This document shows, in pieces, positions 1 through 10,750 of a stretch of DNA of 43,479 nucleotides (positions are counted from its first letter, which is position 1; each line of letters begins with the position of its first letter). Origin of the DNA: Allomyces arbusculus (taxonomy: Eukaryota > Blastocladiomycota > Blastocladiomycetes > Blastocladiales > Blastocladiaceae); the NCBI GenBank assembly GCA_027604705.1, contig JADHYV010000115.1:1-43479 (forward strand). Direction: 5' to 3'. The translations under genes and the position numbers were made by a program. The notes below the pieces were generated by a model. That model was not told where the DNA came from. It did no database searches and saw only the letters and a program-made list of their open reading frames with translations.

Positions 1-750
1 TTGGTGTCCATTGGTCTGGTGCGCGCACAGTTGTCGCGCGCCGCACGCAATACAGCATTGTTTCGCTGTTTGATACTATAGTATATGAGACAGCTAAGAG
101 GTGAAGGAGGTGACGTGCTTGCAAGCGCACCCTCTGACCCCATGTTCCGACCGACCAACCAACCGCGCACGATTCTTCGGCATCAAGAGTAAGAACCACA
201 AATGTGAGCTCCGTGCAGTTGCTGACGATTGCGACATGGAGGGCAAGGCCACAACGTACTGCACAGGCACTCCGAAGAGAGCCGCGAACGCTGTGAACCT
301 GAAAAGATCCGAGAATTAGGCGCAACACCAACGCTGCGAGGATCTCTTTTTGTCTCGAAAGTATCCACGTGAGCAGCGGAGATTGGTTTCCAGGCAGCAA
401 CAGTGTGCGCCAGAGTTTGAGAGCCTGAAATGTTTGATGCAAGCATCATCAACTGCACAACGCGGTTCTCCTGCCCACGAATGTAATGATTGAAACCAGA
501 CATTGCTCCTGACGTCCGGGTCCTCCTCATCGCCCAGCGCCGTGCCACGGCACGCGTGGTACATACCTCGGCCCAATGTGCCAACACAATGCCGCCGCTG
601 AGTTTGGATCCGACCATGAATCGCTCCCGTTACCCAGTGGACGGCGGCGACGCCTCATCATCGACAGCACCGTTTTGGTCAAATGAGGGCGGGGACGCGT
701 GCGAAAGTATCTCGCCTGGTCCTTCCAGCGTGCCATGGATCGCACCCGTC

Positions 751-1477
751 TCAGGTTCCGTGGTCAAACAAACGGAGACGCCGGGGCGCACGCAGGGGCA
801 AGTCGTCCTCCTGATTCGGCGCACCACACTTGCCGAGCACTGCTGCCGATGAAATGTCGCGCTTCGTGCGTGCGTTTTCTCCGACGGCATGGCCGACGTG
901 CGGCTCCAAACTGTCGTCCAAGTCGCTGGCAAGGCCCGTATCGTCGGCGGCCGCCGTGCTGCCGTCGCCAATCCACACCGCATCATCGCCCGCGGCAGCC
1001 GCCGACCCGCCGCTGGTCGAGTCCTCGTCGTCATCATCATCCAGGTCGCCTTCGAAACCCGAACTGTTGCGATCGGAACCGGCTACCGACCTGTCGGAGC
1101 CAAGGTTGGTCGAGCGCGTCGCTCGAGGCCGTGTCGCTACTGCCGTCCACATCGCTGTTCCCATCGATACTGTTGCCGTCGTCCTGGTCGTCCATTTCGT
1201 TGCTGTCCGAATCCGAGTCGCTGGGCAGCGCCTCGACCAGTTGCACGAGCGCGGCCAGGGTGTGAAGGGCTTGGAGAGCTTGGAGAGTGGCAATGCTGTG
1301 GAGATTGTGGAGATTGTGCAGGGTCTGCAGGTTCTGGAGGGTCTGGGCAACACCGCCGAGCTCGATGTGCGCATTATCGAGATCATGCTGAGTGTCGGGA
1401 TCGTGTTGGTGGTCGGGATCGTGTTGGGTGTCGGGCTTGTGTTGGCTGCCGAGGTCGTTGCCGATGTCGTTGTCCAT
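751..1477 (-). CDS. acidic low-complexity protein, gene model incomplete
   Basis: I do not recognise this gene. From an ATG at 1477 the protein starts MDNDIGNDLG, then has a His/Asp/Gln-rich six-residue repeat (QHDPDT-like). A leucine-rich stretch follows, with LQ-LH-LQ pairs spaced like an amphipathic helix (LQNLQTLHNLHNLHS), then Ser-Asp runs. The frame ends near 1037, but a second minus frame (to 751) carries an equally acidic continuation with DLDDDDDED. An intron between about 1175 and 1090 would join them; a GTATCG donor and GGTAG acceptor would fit, which is inference. A further piece in a third frame (ETGAIHGTLEGPG, about 720-680) may be another exon, so the 3' end is unresolved. A disordered nuclear or scaffold protein would fit, but no function can be assigned. 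Confidence 0.4.
1394..1447. repeat. 18-bp tandem repeat, about 3 copies
   Basis: Three imperfect copies of an 18-bp unit (GTCGGGATCGTGTTGGTG type). They lie in frame in the acidic gene above and encode its Gln-His-Asp-Pro-Asp-Thr six-residue repeat. The period is a multiple of three, so copy number can vary without breaking the frame. Confidence 0.7.
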
Positions 1478-1765
1478 GATGGCTGTTGGCTTGAACTGGT
1501 GGCGGTCGACCAAGCTGGAAGGGGAGGGAGAGCGAGCGTGCACGACCACTGCTGCCAACTTGACTGCAAATAGAGCTGGCACTGTCAACCAACAGCAGCA
1601 ACATGTTCCAACGATAGCCGTCGGTGCAGAATTCAGCAGGCGACAAAATAACCGTGGTTATCAGAATTACACGAGCAGAACTTGGTCAGAAACAAAATGA
1701 GGCCACGAAGCATGCTTTCAAGAAAAAGTGGCTCAAGCCGGACCAGCGCTGGGGCATTTCGACTA

Positions 1766-3238
1766 CTACGCGTCCGCATCTCCTTCGTCCGCAAACCGCT
1801 CGACGACCCGGCCGAGCGTCTCGAGCACCTGATCGCGGTACACCTGCGCAGCCTCGACGACGGCGCGGCGCGCCGTAAACTGCACCACCTCCTGCACGAC
1901 CGGCTCGCCCGACACCGGGTCCACGCCCATGGCGCGCGCCTCGACCTGGACCGTATCCTTCTCCTCGGTCACGGGCGTCCACCGCACAGACATGACGTCG
2001 CTGATAAACATGCCGCACACGGTAGCCACAAACTCGCACGCGCGATCGACCACGTCCGGGAACGCGCGCGCATGATCAACGAGGTACTTCACGAGCCGGT
2101 GCGGGTCGACGGGCGGCGGCGCCTTTTCGTCGACGCGGGCAATCGCCTCGAGGTCGTCGCGCTCGTCCTCGAGCGCAATCACGAGCGCGAGCGTCAGCGA
2201 CGGCGTGTCGAGCATGTGCTGCAGGGCGTCAAGCCGGTCTTCGGGCGGGACTATGGCCGGGTCCGCGACTACGCGGAGCAACAGCTTCACGCCGGCGTGC
2301 GTCACGGCCCACTGCACGCGCGCCGCGAGCATCGGGTTGTCGCTTGCGAGCGACTGAACCGGGTGCGCGACGGGGACCGAGACGAGACCGCGCGCGTTGC
2401 CACGAATGCAGAACCCGTGCGCGAACAGGAGCTCCTCGTTGCCCTTTTCCATATCGTACGAGATGAAGAGTTCCGTGTTGGGCGCGAGCGGTGGCGCAAG
2501 CGGCAGGAGCACAATATCGCCATCCTCGGCGCGTTCCCACCGCAACGTTGGGTCGAACGAGTGGTTGGCAAAGTCGAGAATCGGGATCATGGCCAACTCG
2601 GTCCCATGCGTCGCCGAAGGGACCTGGAGCACGCGTGTCCAAAAGACGGCATCAACCCACTGGAAGTCTGCGAACGTCGCAGACAGCGGCACGTTAAAGG
2701 CACCCGTGACAGCAGCAAACTCCTTGACCAATCGGCCGCGCTTGGCGTGAACCAATGTCGGGATCGCCGAGCCCGACAGCAAGCCCTCGAGCTCATGCTC
2801 GGTCCACGAAACAGGCGTCAGGACAGCGTCAGGGCCGGGAAGCGCGTCGAGGTACGCGCGGTCGTGCGGCGGGAGGGCAGGAGCACCGGCATCTGGCCGT
2901 GCGCAGCGCAACAGAAAGGCGAGGAACACGATTCGCTCGATGTGGCTCGACCATGAACTGGCCGGCGCGTCGGCAGTAAGTACGGACAGCGCGTTGGCGA
3001 GCGCCTCGTCGTGATCGCGTGCCCAGTCGGCAATCTTGCGCGCGGTCAATACGGCGTTGGCGGGAATACGCGCGATGCTGGCGTGACCCTCGCTGTCCGG
3101 TACGCTCGACGATGCGCCGCTGGAGGCCGAAAACAGGCCGTTCCCGCCAAATCGCGACGGCGCCACCGTGACGCCGCTGAGATGCGCGCCGGGCAGCGCG
3201 GCAACGGCATCGAAAAGGGTCTTGATGGACTGGTGCAT
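1766..3238 (-). CDS. SET-domain protein lysine methyltransferase (SETD3/SETD6/Rubisco-LSMT type)
   Basis: Single-exon, 490-residue protein from an ATG at 3238. It is predicted to transfer methyl groups from S-adenosylmethionine to lysines (or histidine in SETD3-type enzymes) of non-histone proteins. The family signatures visible are ILDFANHSFDPT, the D..NHS motif of the SET core, and ELFISYDMEKGNEELLFAHGF-like sequence. The second contains the ISY tyrosine and the GN.ELL..GF pseudoknot strand near residues 255-275. The N-terminal half holds the inserted iSET region usual for this class. The C-terminal 200 residues match the expected position of the Rubisco-LSMT substrate-binding domain. Length is normal for the class. 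It is divergent from the P450 gene, with about 900 bp between the starts. The exact substrate cannot be told from sequence. Confidence 0.85.
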   Translation of the reverse strand: MHQSIKTLFDAVAALPGAHLSGVTVAPSRFGGNGLFSASSGASSSVPDSEGHASIARIPANAVLTARKIADWARDHDEALANALSVLTADAPASSWSSHIERIVFLAFLLRCARPDAGAPALPPHDRAYLDALPGPDAVLTPVSWTEHELEGLLSGSAIPTLVHAKRGRLVKEFAAVTGAFNVPLSATFADFQWVDAVFWTRVLQVPSATHGTELAMIPILDFANHSFDPTLRWERAEDGDIVLLPLAPPLAPNTELFISYDMEKGNEELLFAHGFCIRGNARGLVSVPVAHPVQSLASDNPMLAARVQWAVTHAGVKLLLRVVADPAIVPPEDRLDALQHMLDTPSLTLALVIALEDERDDLEAIARVDEKAPPPVDPHRLVKYLVDHARAFPDVVDRACEFVATVCGMFISDVMSVRWTPVTEEKDTVQVEARAMGVDPVSGEPVVQEVVQFTARRAVVEAAQVYRDQVLETLGRVVERFADEGDADA

Positions 3239-4147
3239 GCGCGCGCGTTGCTGGTAGTCAAGAAGCGAGTCCGAATATTGATCGTTGCGTGCTTGACGGA
3301 GTGCGCAAAGTGTGGTCGATTGTGGTTGATGGCCAGCGTCGAGCAGCGTTCAAGTGCCTGGGGGAACGAACTTTGCCGTTGGCCGTTGGCTCGAACCTGC
3401 TCACAAACACGGGCCAGGAGATGTTCGTTCGTGACAGCTTGCCGCTGACCGACCTGACCGGTCTGTGACCACGCAACCTGCAAATCCACATCGTAATTTG
3501 CAGCACTGTCATCAGCAACTCCGAGTGGTTGTTGTGCATCGAGGTCACCGGCGGCAGTCGCGTTCCTGTGCACCATGCCGGCAGGAATGCAGCCCTGCCG
3601 TTGCGCTTCTGGTCAACCAATTGCGCAAATCAAGAGTTGCTCAATCTTCGCGGCATTTTTCATTCAATTTCTCTCACGGCTGGCTCGCTCGATTGGCTCG
3701 CTCGATTGGGTCGCTCGATTGGCATGTGCATCAGCTGCTCGACACTTTGGTCACCAACTTCGACGAACATGGTGCATTTGACCTCGTCTTCCCGACAGGT
3801 CGGTGCCCCTAGCAACCCGACGCGGAGCCTCCGTCCATGTCCATTGCCTTGCGCACACCTGTCCGCTGCACCGATGCTCTCCTGGCGTCGCCCTGGTTTG
3901 ACGGGCGCCCACGTCGTGATCTCGTCCTGCATTTCAAGTGCCGCGCCAGGGGTCGCGCCTCCACTGATGCGACGCGACCAGCGTCATGTCGCACGACAGC
4001 GGCCAACTGTCGAAGACTATATGCGGCCACACGCGCACCAGGTCGGCGGAGTGGATTTCTTTCCGATGCCACCGTGACCGCTCCTCGTTTCTCTCTCCCG
4101 CTCGACGGATCTCAATCTCGAGCGTGGTCCGCCCCCTCTCCACAGCC
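3239..4147. other. divergent intergenic region between SET and P450 genes
   Basis: About 0.9 kb separating two divergent starts, presumably holding both promoters. I see no convincing gene. The only structure noticed is the 13-bp tandem repeat at 3681-3722. Confidence 0.5.
3681..3722. repeat. 13-bp tandem repeat, 3 copies
   Basis: Three near-identical direct copies of TGGCTCGCTCGAT followed by TGG, in the divergent promoter region between the SET and P450 genes. Confidence 0.8.
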
Positions 4148-6159
4148 ATGCCGCTTCTTAGCACCGTCACCAACCTGATTCCGTCGCCGCTGCGCTACAC
4201 GGCAGAATCGGCCGGTACGGCCCTGACCGCGTACGTCGCGCGCGTTCTGCCGTTCACCGCGGTCGAGAACCCGTCGGTGCCGCTCGTCGCCGTCCTTGCC
4301 GTCTCGCTCGGGCTCGCTCTGGCACTGCGTCGTGTGCTGCTCAAATCGTCTGACGCGACCAAGCGACTGCCGCCGGGCCCGCCCGCATGGCCGATCATTG
4401 GCCACTTGCCGCTCATGGCCTCGACGACCGAGACCGACAAGTTGATCCAGGGGCTTGCCAAAGAATACGGACCCATCTTCCACCTCAAGCTCGGCAATGT
4501 CACGGTTATTGTCATTTCGAACGAGGAGCTCGCGCGCGAGACGCTCATTAAGCACGGCAAGACCTACGCCGGCCGGTTCACCGGCAAGGTGCTGTCCATA
4601 TCGGGCGACGGCGCTCAGGATTTGGTCATGGTACGTGACGTCGAATGGAGTTCTGTCGTGTGTGGCTTTGCTCGCATTTTCATTTTCTCACCTTGACGCT
4701 TTTCACCCACTGCGAACAGTCGCCGTACGGCGAGCGCTGGCGCCACCTGCGTCGAGTCGCGCACAGGATCCTGACGCCGCTCGCGCTCACGCAAATGGAC
4801 GTGATGCTCGAGAACGAGTCGCTGCGCATGATCCAGCAGCTGCTCGAGCACAACGACAAGCACCGTGCCGAGCCCATCGACATTGCCAAGCGCCTAATTC
4901 TCTACACGTGCAACATTATCGCGGCCAAGTCACTCGGCGTCACGTTTGCCTCGTCCGACAATGCGACGTTTACGGGCCTGATCGAGGCGATCCTCGAAGT
5001 GTTTGTGATTGGCGGTGTAGGCGGGCTCGAAGACTACTTCAACGGCGGCGGTCTGTTCGACTACATACTCACCAAGCACAAGCGCGAGGCCATGGAGCGG
5101 ATCAAGGAGCGCGTGCATAACAGGTTTATTTTCGGCCGCATCAAGGAACTCCAGGCCATTATCAAGGGCGATCTCGCGCAGGGCCGCGACCCGCGCACTG
5201 ACCGCGAACTGTGCTATGCCGAGGAGCTGCTGCTGACCATGGACGAGGAGAAGCTCACGCTCAACGACATCAAGCTGCTCATGGTGGACTTCATTTTTGC
5301 CGGGATTGTACGTGGCTGATTTTGCGTGCGTTTCTGACCCCTTGAGTTCGTAACCACTGACACGCCCTTCAATTCTTAGGACACGACGTCGGCGACGCTG
5401 CACTGGGTCATGCTCTACCTGTGCAACAACCCGCAAGTGCAAAAGCGCGCGCAGGCCGAGGCCGACCGCATTGTCAAGGCACACAGTCGTCTCCCGTGCT
5501 TCGAGGACATGGACGCAATGCCCTACACGCGCGCAATCATCAAGGAAGCCACGCGCATTCGTCCCGTCGGCCCGCTCGGCCTGCCGCGACAAACGATCGA
5601 GGAAGACACGGTCGCCGGGTACTACATCCCCAAGGACGCACAAGTCATCTATAACACGGTCGGGATCCACGAGGGGCTCTACCCAGAGGACACGGAAAAG
5701 TTCAAGCCCGAGCGGTGGCTCGCGGCCAACTTCAACGACTCGGGCAACGGGTCGATTTTGCCGGCCGCCGGCAGCGGCGGCCGTCGCGGGTCCGACCTCA
5801 AGATCGTGGCCGAGGACGGGGCTCCGCCGTCGTCGGCGCCCGATGAGGCCGGGCACCGGCTCGAGTTGCTCGATGGGATTTACTTATTTGGCCAAGGCCG
5901 CCGCTTGTGCCCGGGCGTGCACCTCGCGCTGCGCGAAATGTTCATTCTAGTGTCGCGGCTCATGGCGTGCGTCACGCTCGACTCGGCCCTGCACCCGGGG
6001 AAGCCGTTTAGCGACGAGGCGCAGTTCGGGCTGACGGTGTTGCCCAAGGAGAAAGTGCTCGTTACGGCGACCGAGCGCGACCCGGCGATGCGCGAGATGC
6101 TCAACATGGAGAAGCGGCAAGTGATGAAGCGCCGCGTGTCACTAAGTGTGCACACGTAA
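4148..6159 (+). CDS. cytochrome P450 monooxygenase
   Basis: Heme-thiolate monooxygenase, probably ER-anchored, substrate unknown. Exons are 4148-4630, 4720-5307 and 5380-6159; both introns are in phase 0 and start GTACGT. The 616-residue product has an N-terminal hydrophobic anchor (about residues 38-60). The proline-rich hinge reads PPGPPAWPIIGHL and the helix-C segment SPYGERWRHLRR. The I-helix AGIDTT is assembled across intron 2. The K-helix ExxR is seen in IIKEATRIRP, then KFKPERW and the heme loop FGQGRRLCPG with its cysteine ligand. Unusually, a Gly/Ser/Asp-rich insertion of roughly 45-60 residues sits between the PERW motif and the heme loop, making the protein longer than the usual 500-540 residues. 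Whether it works in secondary or sterol metabolism cannot be told. Confidence 0.93.
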
Positions 6160-6448
6160 CTCACGGTACGCATGTATGGTTGATGATCCATGAGTCGGGA
6201 TAGGAGGAGGGGCGGCCGGGCCTTGGTGTTGTGGTTTCGGTGCATCGTGTGAATGTGGAGAGATGAATAAATCCGTCAAGTTCAGTCATTTCCACACCAC
6301 CATGAGGCAATTTCTTGACCTTGAACAGCTTCAGCGACAAAGGTTAATGCTCGCACAAGTAATGCAACGACGCGGCGCCCCGAACATACGGAGCGTGCAC
6401 GTCTCGTTCGGATAGCGCCACAGGAGCGACGAAATTACCCTTATCATG

Positions 6449-8154
6449 TCAGACAACAGCAACTTGTAGGAGCAGAAGGACTGCGACATTCAATCGCAAG
6501 AGAGCGGCACGCAGGTGGAACCAGTCACAATGGGCAGATCGTCCGCACTGATGGAAGCTTTCGCCAGCAGGTGTGGACGACACCGTGAGCATAACCGAGC
6601 AGTTGGCCAGCATCCGAGCATACTCTTCACGCTCGTATTCATCTTCTTCATCCTCCTCTTCCTCGCTGCTCTCGTCGGAGCGAATCACAGGGCGTGGCGG
6701 CAACATAAAGTAAACATAGCGAGTCCCTAGATCGCCGAGTGAAGGGAAAGCACCTCGCCAGGCATCTCAGGAAAGCCGTAACGTTCACGCCACTCCCGTC
6801 GAGCCCAGTGACATTATACGGCAGTTTTTCAATAAGTGCGCGCGAATCGGCCCGAGCAGAGAATGCTGCTGGCAGCATCAAGCCCCCCCCCCCGTTGAAT
6901 TCAAGGAGATTCTTGCCTTGTACTTGTCTGATGGAAAGCCCTGCAAGTCAAAATTCAGATATATTTTGAGTGCACATGTTGTAAGTTGTGAATGTCACCA
7001 AAGGAGCCAAGTTGTGGATGTTTCGGTGCAATGAGATGGTTCCCAAAGTGTTGAGTTGTGTCGGCCGTTGATCACGGCGGCTTTCCGCATGACGCAGAGA
7101 ACCGTCACCTGTTTTGAACTCGTGCATGCCTCAAGCGGCAAAGCTCGCTAAAGTGGACTGTGGGCAGTGATTCAAACAATGGCTGTGCCTCGACATTCCC
7201 GAGTTTCTTTGCTAATTCAATGCAATCAAAATGATTCTGAAGGGATCTGTCTTCACACAGTGAGACTTGCAGACGTCCCCACAGAACAACGTCGGGCAGA
7301 TAGGAATGGTCATAACATGGCGTGATAATGACAAAAGTCATGTTGGCGCGCGTCCAGTTTTTTTTTAGCGCGGAATTGCCAGACTTCATGGAGTTGAAAC
7401 AGCTTTGCCAAGAACCGCGAATGAAACCAAACCTATCAAGATATACATCAAGAACAACAACGAAAAGGCAAGGGCCGACATTAAATCAAAGCACCTTGAG
7501 CCGTGGCGCGCCAGTCAACCGCGACGCGCAGCGCAGTGGACAGGGATGCAATGACCCTTGGCATGTCTGGCAGCGAGAAACGATGTGAGGAAAGCAACCA
7601 GTACTTGACCGTTGACGGATCATTGGCCAATTATCAACCGGTCCATTTTTCAAGTGAGAAAACGACACACTGGTGGGGTCGCCATGACATTCAGGGTCCC
7701 TGCGTCAATGCGAGCATTCATCACTTGGTGGGAGCATTGTGGTGCGGTCAGACACGACCTTCGCAAACTGTTCATCCTTGAACGCCACTTCAGTTTCAAA
7801 ATCGTCCTCATCAGACTCATCCACGAACACGACGTTGTCGTCGTCATCAAGGCGAGACGGTAGAACCATGCAAACAAAACGACACTCTGGGTCATGGCTC
7901 GAAGGGGAGACAGACTGGCCCAGCCACGGCAGATGATCAACATAACTATCTTGCCACTGCTTTCAACTTGGCGGGAGAAAAACGAAGGGATGAGGAGTCC
8001 CATCACGCAACAGGGCGCGAATGGCTGGCTTGAAGAGGACCGGAACCGAGAATGCAAGGTTGACAATGAATTCAGGGCTATAGTCGGACCCAGGCAGGCA
8101 AGTGTGCATTAACCAGTAGACAATAAGCTCGATGACATCGTCGGGCAACTGCAA
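6449..8154 (-). pseudogene. decayed F-box/LRR-like gene (candidate)
   Basis: Coding-like pieces follow one another on the minus strand. At 8150-7963 is an F-box-like start (LPDDVIELIVYWLMHT, then VPVLFKPAIRALL). At about 7860-7715, in the same frame, is an acidic stretch (DDDDNVVFVDESDEDDF). At 7389-7105, again the same frame, is a 94-residue run with YLPDVVLWGRLQVSL. At about 6845-6765 is LIEKLPYNVTGLDGSG. At 6750-6600 is FPSLGDLGTRYVYFM running into a long Glu/Asp tract. The frame breaks repeatedly and no set of plausible introns joins everything, so I read it as a decayed host gene. It could still be an intron-rich live gene. No ATG precedes the F-box; the likely start is an exon after TTGCAG. 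Confidence 0.35.
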
Positions 8155-8243
8155 GAGGCTGTGATAAGCTCGTGGTGAGCGTCGAGTGCTGGCGTTTCTG
8201 GCACGAACAACATCTGGCGAACAACACTAGGCTTGAATGTCCA

Positions 8244-8429
8244 TTATTCCACGGTGCGCAAATGCAAAAGCTGTGGTTGTCGTTGAGAGCCATCGTGGTT
8301 GTTGATGAGAGTAATCGTGCGCACAACGTCTCGACGGCCAGTTCCGGTCGTTTGCGATGACGGTGCCACACCTCCACGACAAATATGACCGGATGCTCCG
8401 AAGGCACCTGTTGTGTCGCCTGCTGCCAT
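8244..8429 (-). pseudogene. LRR-like coding fragment
   Basis: A 60-residue minus-strand segment reading DVVRTITLINNHDGSQ and PQLLHLRTVE, spaced like leucine-rich repeats of F-box proteins. It lies just upstream of the F-box-like piece and between it and the UPRTase 3' end. No start or splice context supports a working gene. It may be the tail of a second decayed copy. Confidence 0.25.
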
Positions 8430-8795
8430 CGGCTTGCGGCAGACTTGAACCCGAAAAAGCGTCGTTCATTCCTTGCACAGACAGACGAGTATTGGTGCTT
8501 CGAGGATATTCCTTCTCGTTCGAAGTGGGAGTCGAGATTTTGTTACAAACAGTGCTGCAAGCATCTCGCTTGAGCTCCATAGCATTCGAGTAGCAATGCT
8601 GTCACGTTGGCTTGAGAAAGATGAACGCATTTTATGCGTATCCACCCATTCGCCCAAGAAAGCACGCAACAAAAATCAACGCAACGTCGCCGTGAGCGGC
8701 CGCTAAACAACACATCCCAAATGTGGCTCCACAACGCCTTGGAGCCCAGCACGCATCGGCCCCTGAATGCCATGGCCGCACATTTTCTTCTCCAC

Positions 8796-10750
8796 CTAGT
8801 CGTCCGAGCCAAAGTACCGGTCTACCATCAAACCAAGCACAGGTCAGTCCTGCACGCTCATTCTCCAACGCGCTCCATGACCCAGATCGCCGCACCGCGT
8901 CTGTCCCACCACAACATACCCGCATAATTCCCGATCCCCGGCAGAATATGGTATTGGTCGTTAATTTCCGGGTCGACCTCGGACACAACGACGCGCACGC
9001 GCGGGAACGCGCGGTGAATTGCGTGCAACCCCGGCGGCGCCGCAATCAACGTCGTGAAAATAATGTTCTCCTCCTTGACTTCGTGGTCTAGCAAGACGCG
9101 GATCGCCATGAGCGCTGCCGCACCCGATGCGATCGTCGCGTCCATGAGCAAGACGACGCGGTCCTTGATGTCGACGGGCAGCTTGCAGTAGTGCAGTTCG
9201 GGTTCGCCCGAAATGGGCGACGACTGAATGAGCAACTTGCCAATGGGCACGTCCTTGTAGACTCGGCGCAAGCCGGATTCCATGGTCGCGCCTGACCTGA
9301 TTACGGAGACGCCGCAGATCTAGATGATGGTGGGGGACCAACGAGTCAGTGCCGCAAAGTGGGGGTCCGAAAGGATAATGGGAAGCGTACGTTTTCGGTC
9401 ATGGCGAGACCAGCGAACGTGTCGCCCGTTGGCGTGCGCACGATGCGCTCGACGTGCGGTGACTCGGCGAGCGCACGTTCCATGACGAGGCAACTCAGCC
9501 GCTCCGAATAGAAGATAAAATCACCTGCGGAACAGCAGCGATGGGTCAGCGCGGTCGTTGGTAATGAAGCGTCGAAACCTTGGAAAAAAAGCGTACTGCG
9601 TGATGTTTTCTTGTCGCGAATGATCGTGTGCAGCGCCTTGAGCTGCCCGCGCGGCGGCATGACCACGACCGTCGACGGCAGTTCGGCGGGGAAGTTGGCC
9701 TTGGCGAGCTGGTGGCGGAACGAGAGTCCGCGCTCGTCGAGCTGGTGCTGAATGTGCTTCATGATGAGGTCAATCGCAACTGAAATGGGGAGGGGGGGGG
9801 GGGGGTGCGCCACCGTGAGCACTCATGGGGCTACGTAAACGAAATGAGCAACGAAAACGAACTGACCCAGGTTTTCCTTGCCGCGCGGAACGATCACGTC
9901 GGCAAACTTCATGGTTGGGTAAATAAACTCATCAAAGGCCGGCTTGACAAACATGTTGTACTGCTGCAGCACGCCGGCCACGTCGCGGCCGCGCTCGGCA
10001 ATGTCGCGCTTCACTGGAAATGGAGCGTGGTGGGCGCAAAAAGTCAGAATCCGACCCTATTTTCGAACTGATTTGGCAACCAGCAACGTACGACGGCGTG
10101 CCAAGCGTATGTCCGAATCGGTGTCGACAAAGATCTTGAGGTCCATGAGGTCGCGGACCGACTGGTCGTAGAGTGCGAAGATGCCCTCGAAAATGATAAC
10201 GTTGGCGCCATAGATGGTCGTCGTCTTGTCCTTGAGCCGCGAATGCGTGGAAAAGTCGTAGACGGGCACTTCCACGGACTTGCCGTCCTTGAGCTTGCGC
10301 AGCACATCAAAGAGAATGTCGTAGTCGAATGACGTCGGGTGGTCGAAGTTGTGCTCGCTGTAGGAAGGCCGGACCGTGGTGCAGGGCGGATCAGCGATCG
10401 TTTTCGAGTCCAACATGCGCAGATCCGAGTTCCCGACCGTGCGCCTCGGCAGGAACAGCGCGGACAGAGGATCCGTACTTGCGGTGCGCACACGCAATCT
10501 CCTCGTCGGTCAAGGACTTGTAGAACGAGTCCATGGAGAGCAGCACGACTTGCGACCCGAGGTTCTGCAAGATGCGCTGCGAGACGGTGGTCTTGCCCGA
10601 GGCCGATCCGCCGGCAATGCCGATAATGTAGGGCCGATTGGGCGCGCCGTCCATCGAGTACCACGGCATGCGACCGGTCATGATCGTCTTGCTCTGGCGC
10701 GGCTTGGCCGGCTTCTTGGCAGCGACGGCAGGGGTGGGGCCGGGTGACAT
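8796..10750 (-). CDS. uridine kinase - uracil phosphoribosyltransferase fusion (UCKL1-like)
   Basis: Pyrimidine-salvage enzyme: an N-terminal uridine/cytidine kinase joined to a C-terminal UPRTase-like domain. Seven exons rebuild in frame: 10750-10479, 10357-10092, 10013-9867, 9779-9597, 9524-9391, 9319-8920 and 8821-8796. The product is 475 residues. The P-loop [12 protein letters not shown] is at residues 44-55, followed by MDSFYK and, across intron 1, HRNEHNFDHP. The lid-region YDFSTHSR and [15 protein letters not shown] follow. The UPRT half shows [24 protein letters not shown], the PRPP-loop region [13 protein letters not shown] and [17 protein letters not shown] at the end. The LMD-x-T-x-x-SGAAA loop resembles animal UCKL1 more than bacterial UPRT. 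The last exon codes for only eight residues plus the stop. No start other than ATG 10750 is needed. Confidence 0.93.
9787..9805. repeat. G/C homopolymer tract at an intron 3' end
   Basis: On the sense (minus) strand this is a 14-C run plus CCCC, just before TTTCAG of intron 3 of the kinase-UPRT gene. It therefore forms the intron's polypyrimidine tract. Confidence 0.75.

Noticed and set aside
1682-2956. 424-codon plus-strand open frame
   Set aside because: Exact antisense shadow of the SET-domain gene, rich in Arg and His; no family match.
3837-4178. Plus-strand frame as an upstream P450 exon
   Set aside because: The P450 ATG at 4148 already gives the expected anchor and hinge; the upstream frame is out of phase and Arg/Cys-rich.
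4930-5856. 308-codon minus-strand open frame
   Set aside because: Antisense to P450 exons 2 and 3, crosses the intron; a shadow.
8858-8919. UPRTase read-through end [20 protein letters not shown]
   Set aside because: This is intron sequence. Splicing from GTATGT at 8919 to the acceptor at 8822 restores the family ending DRYFGSDD.
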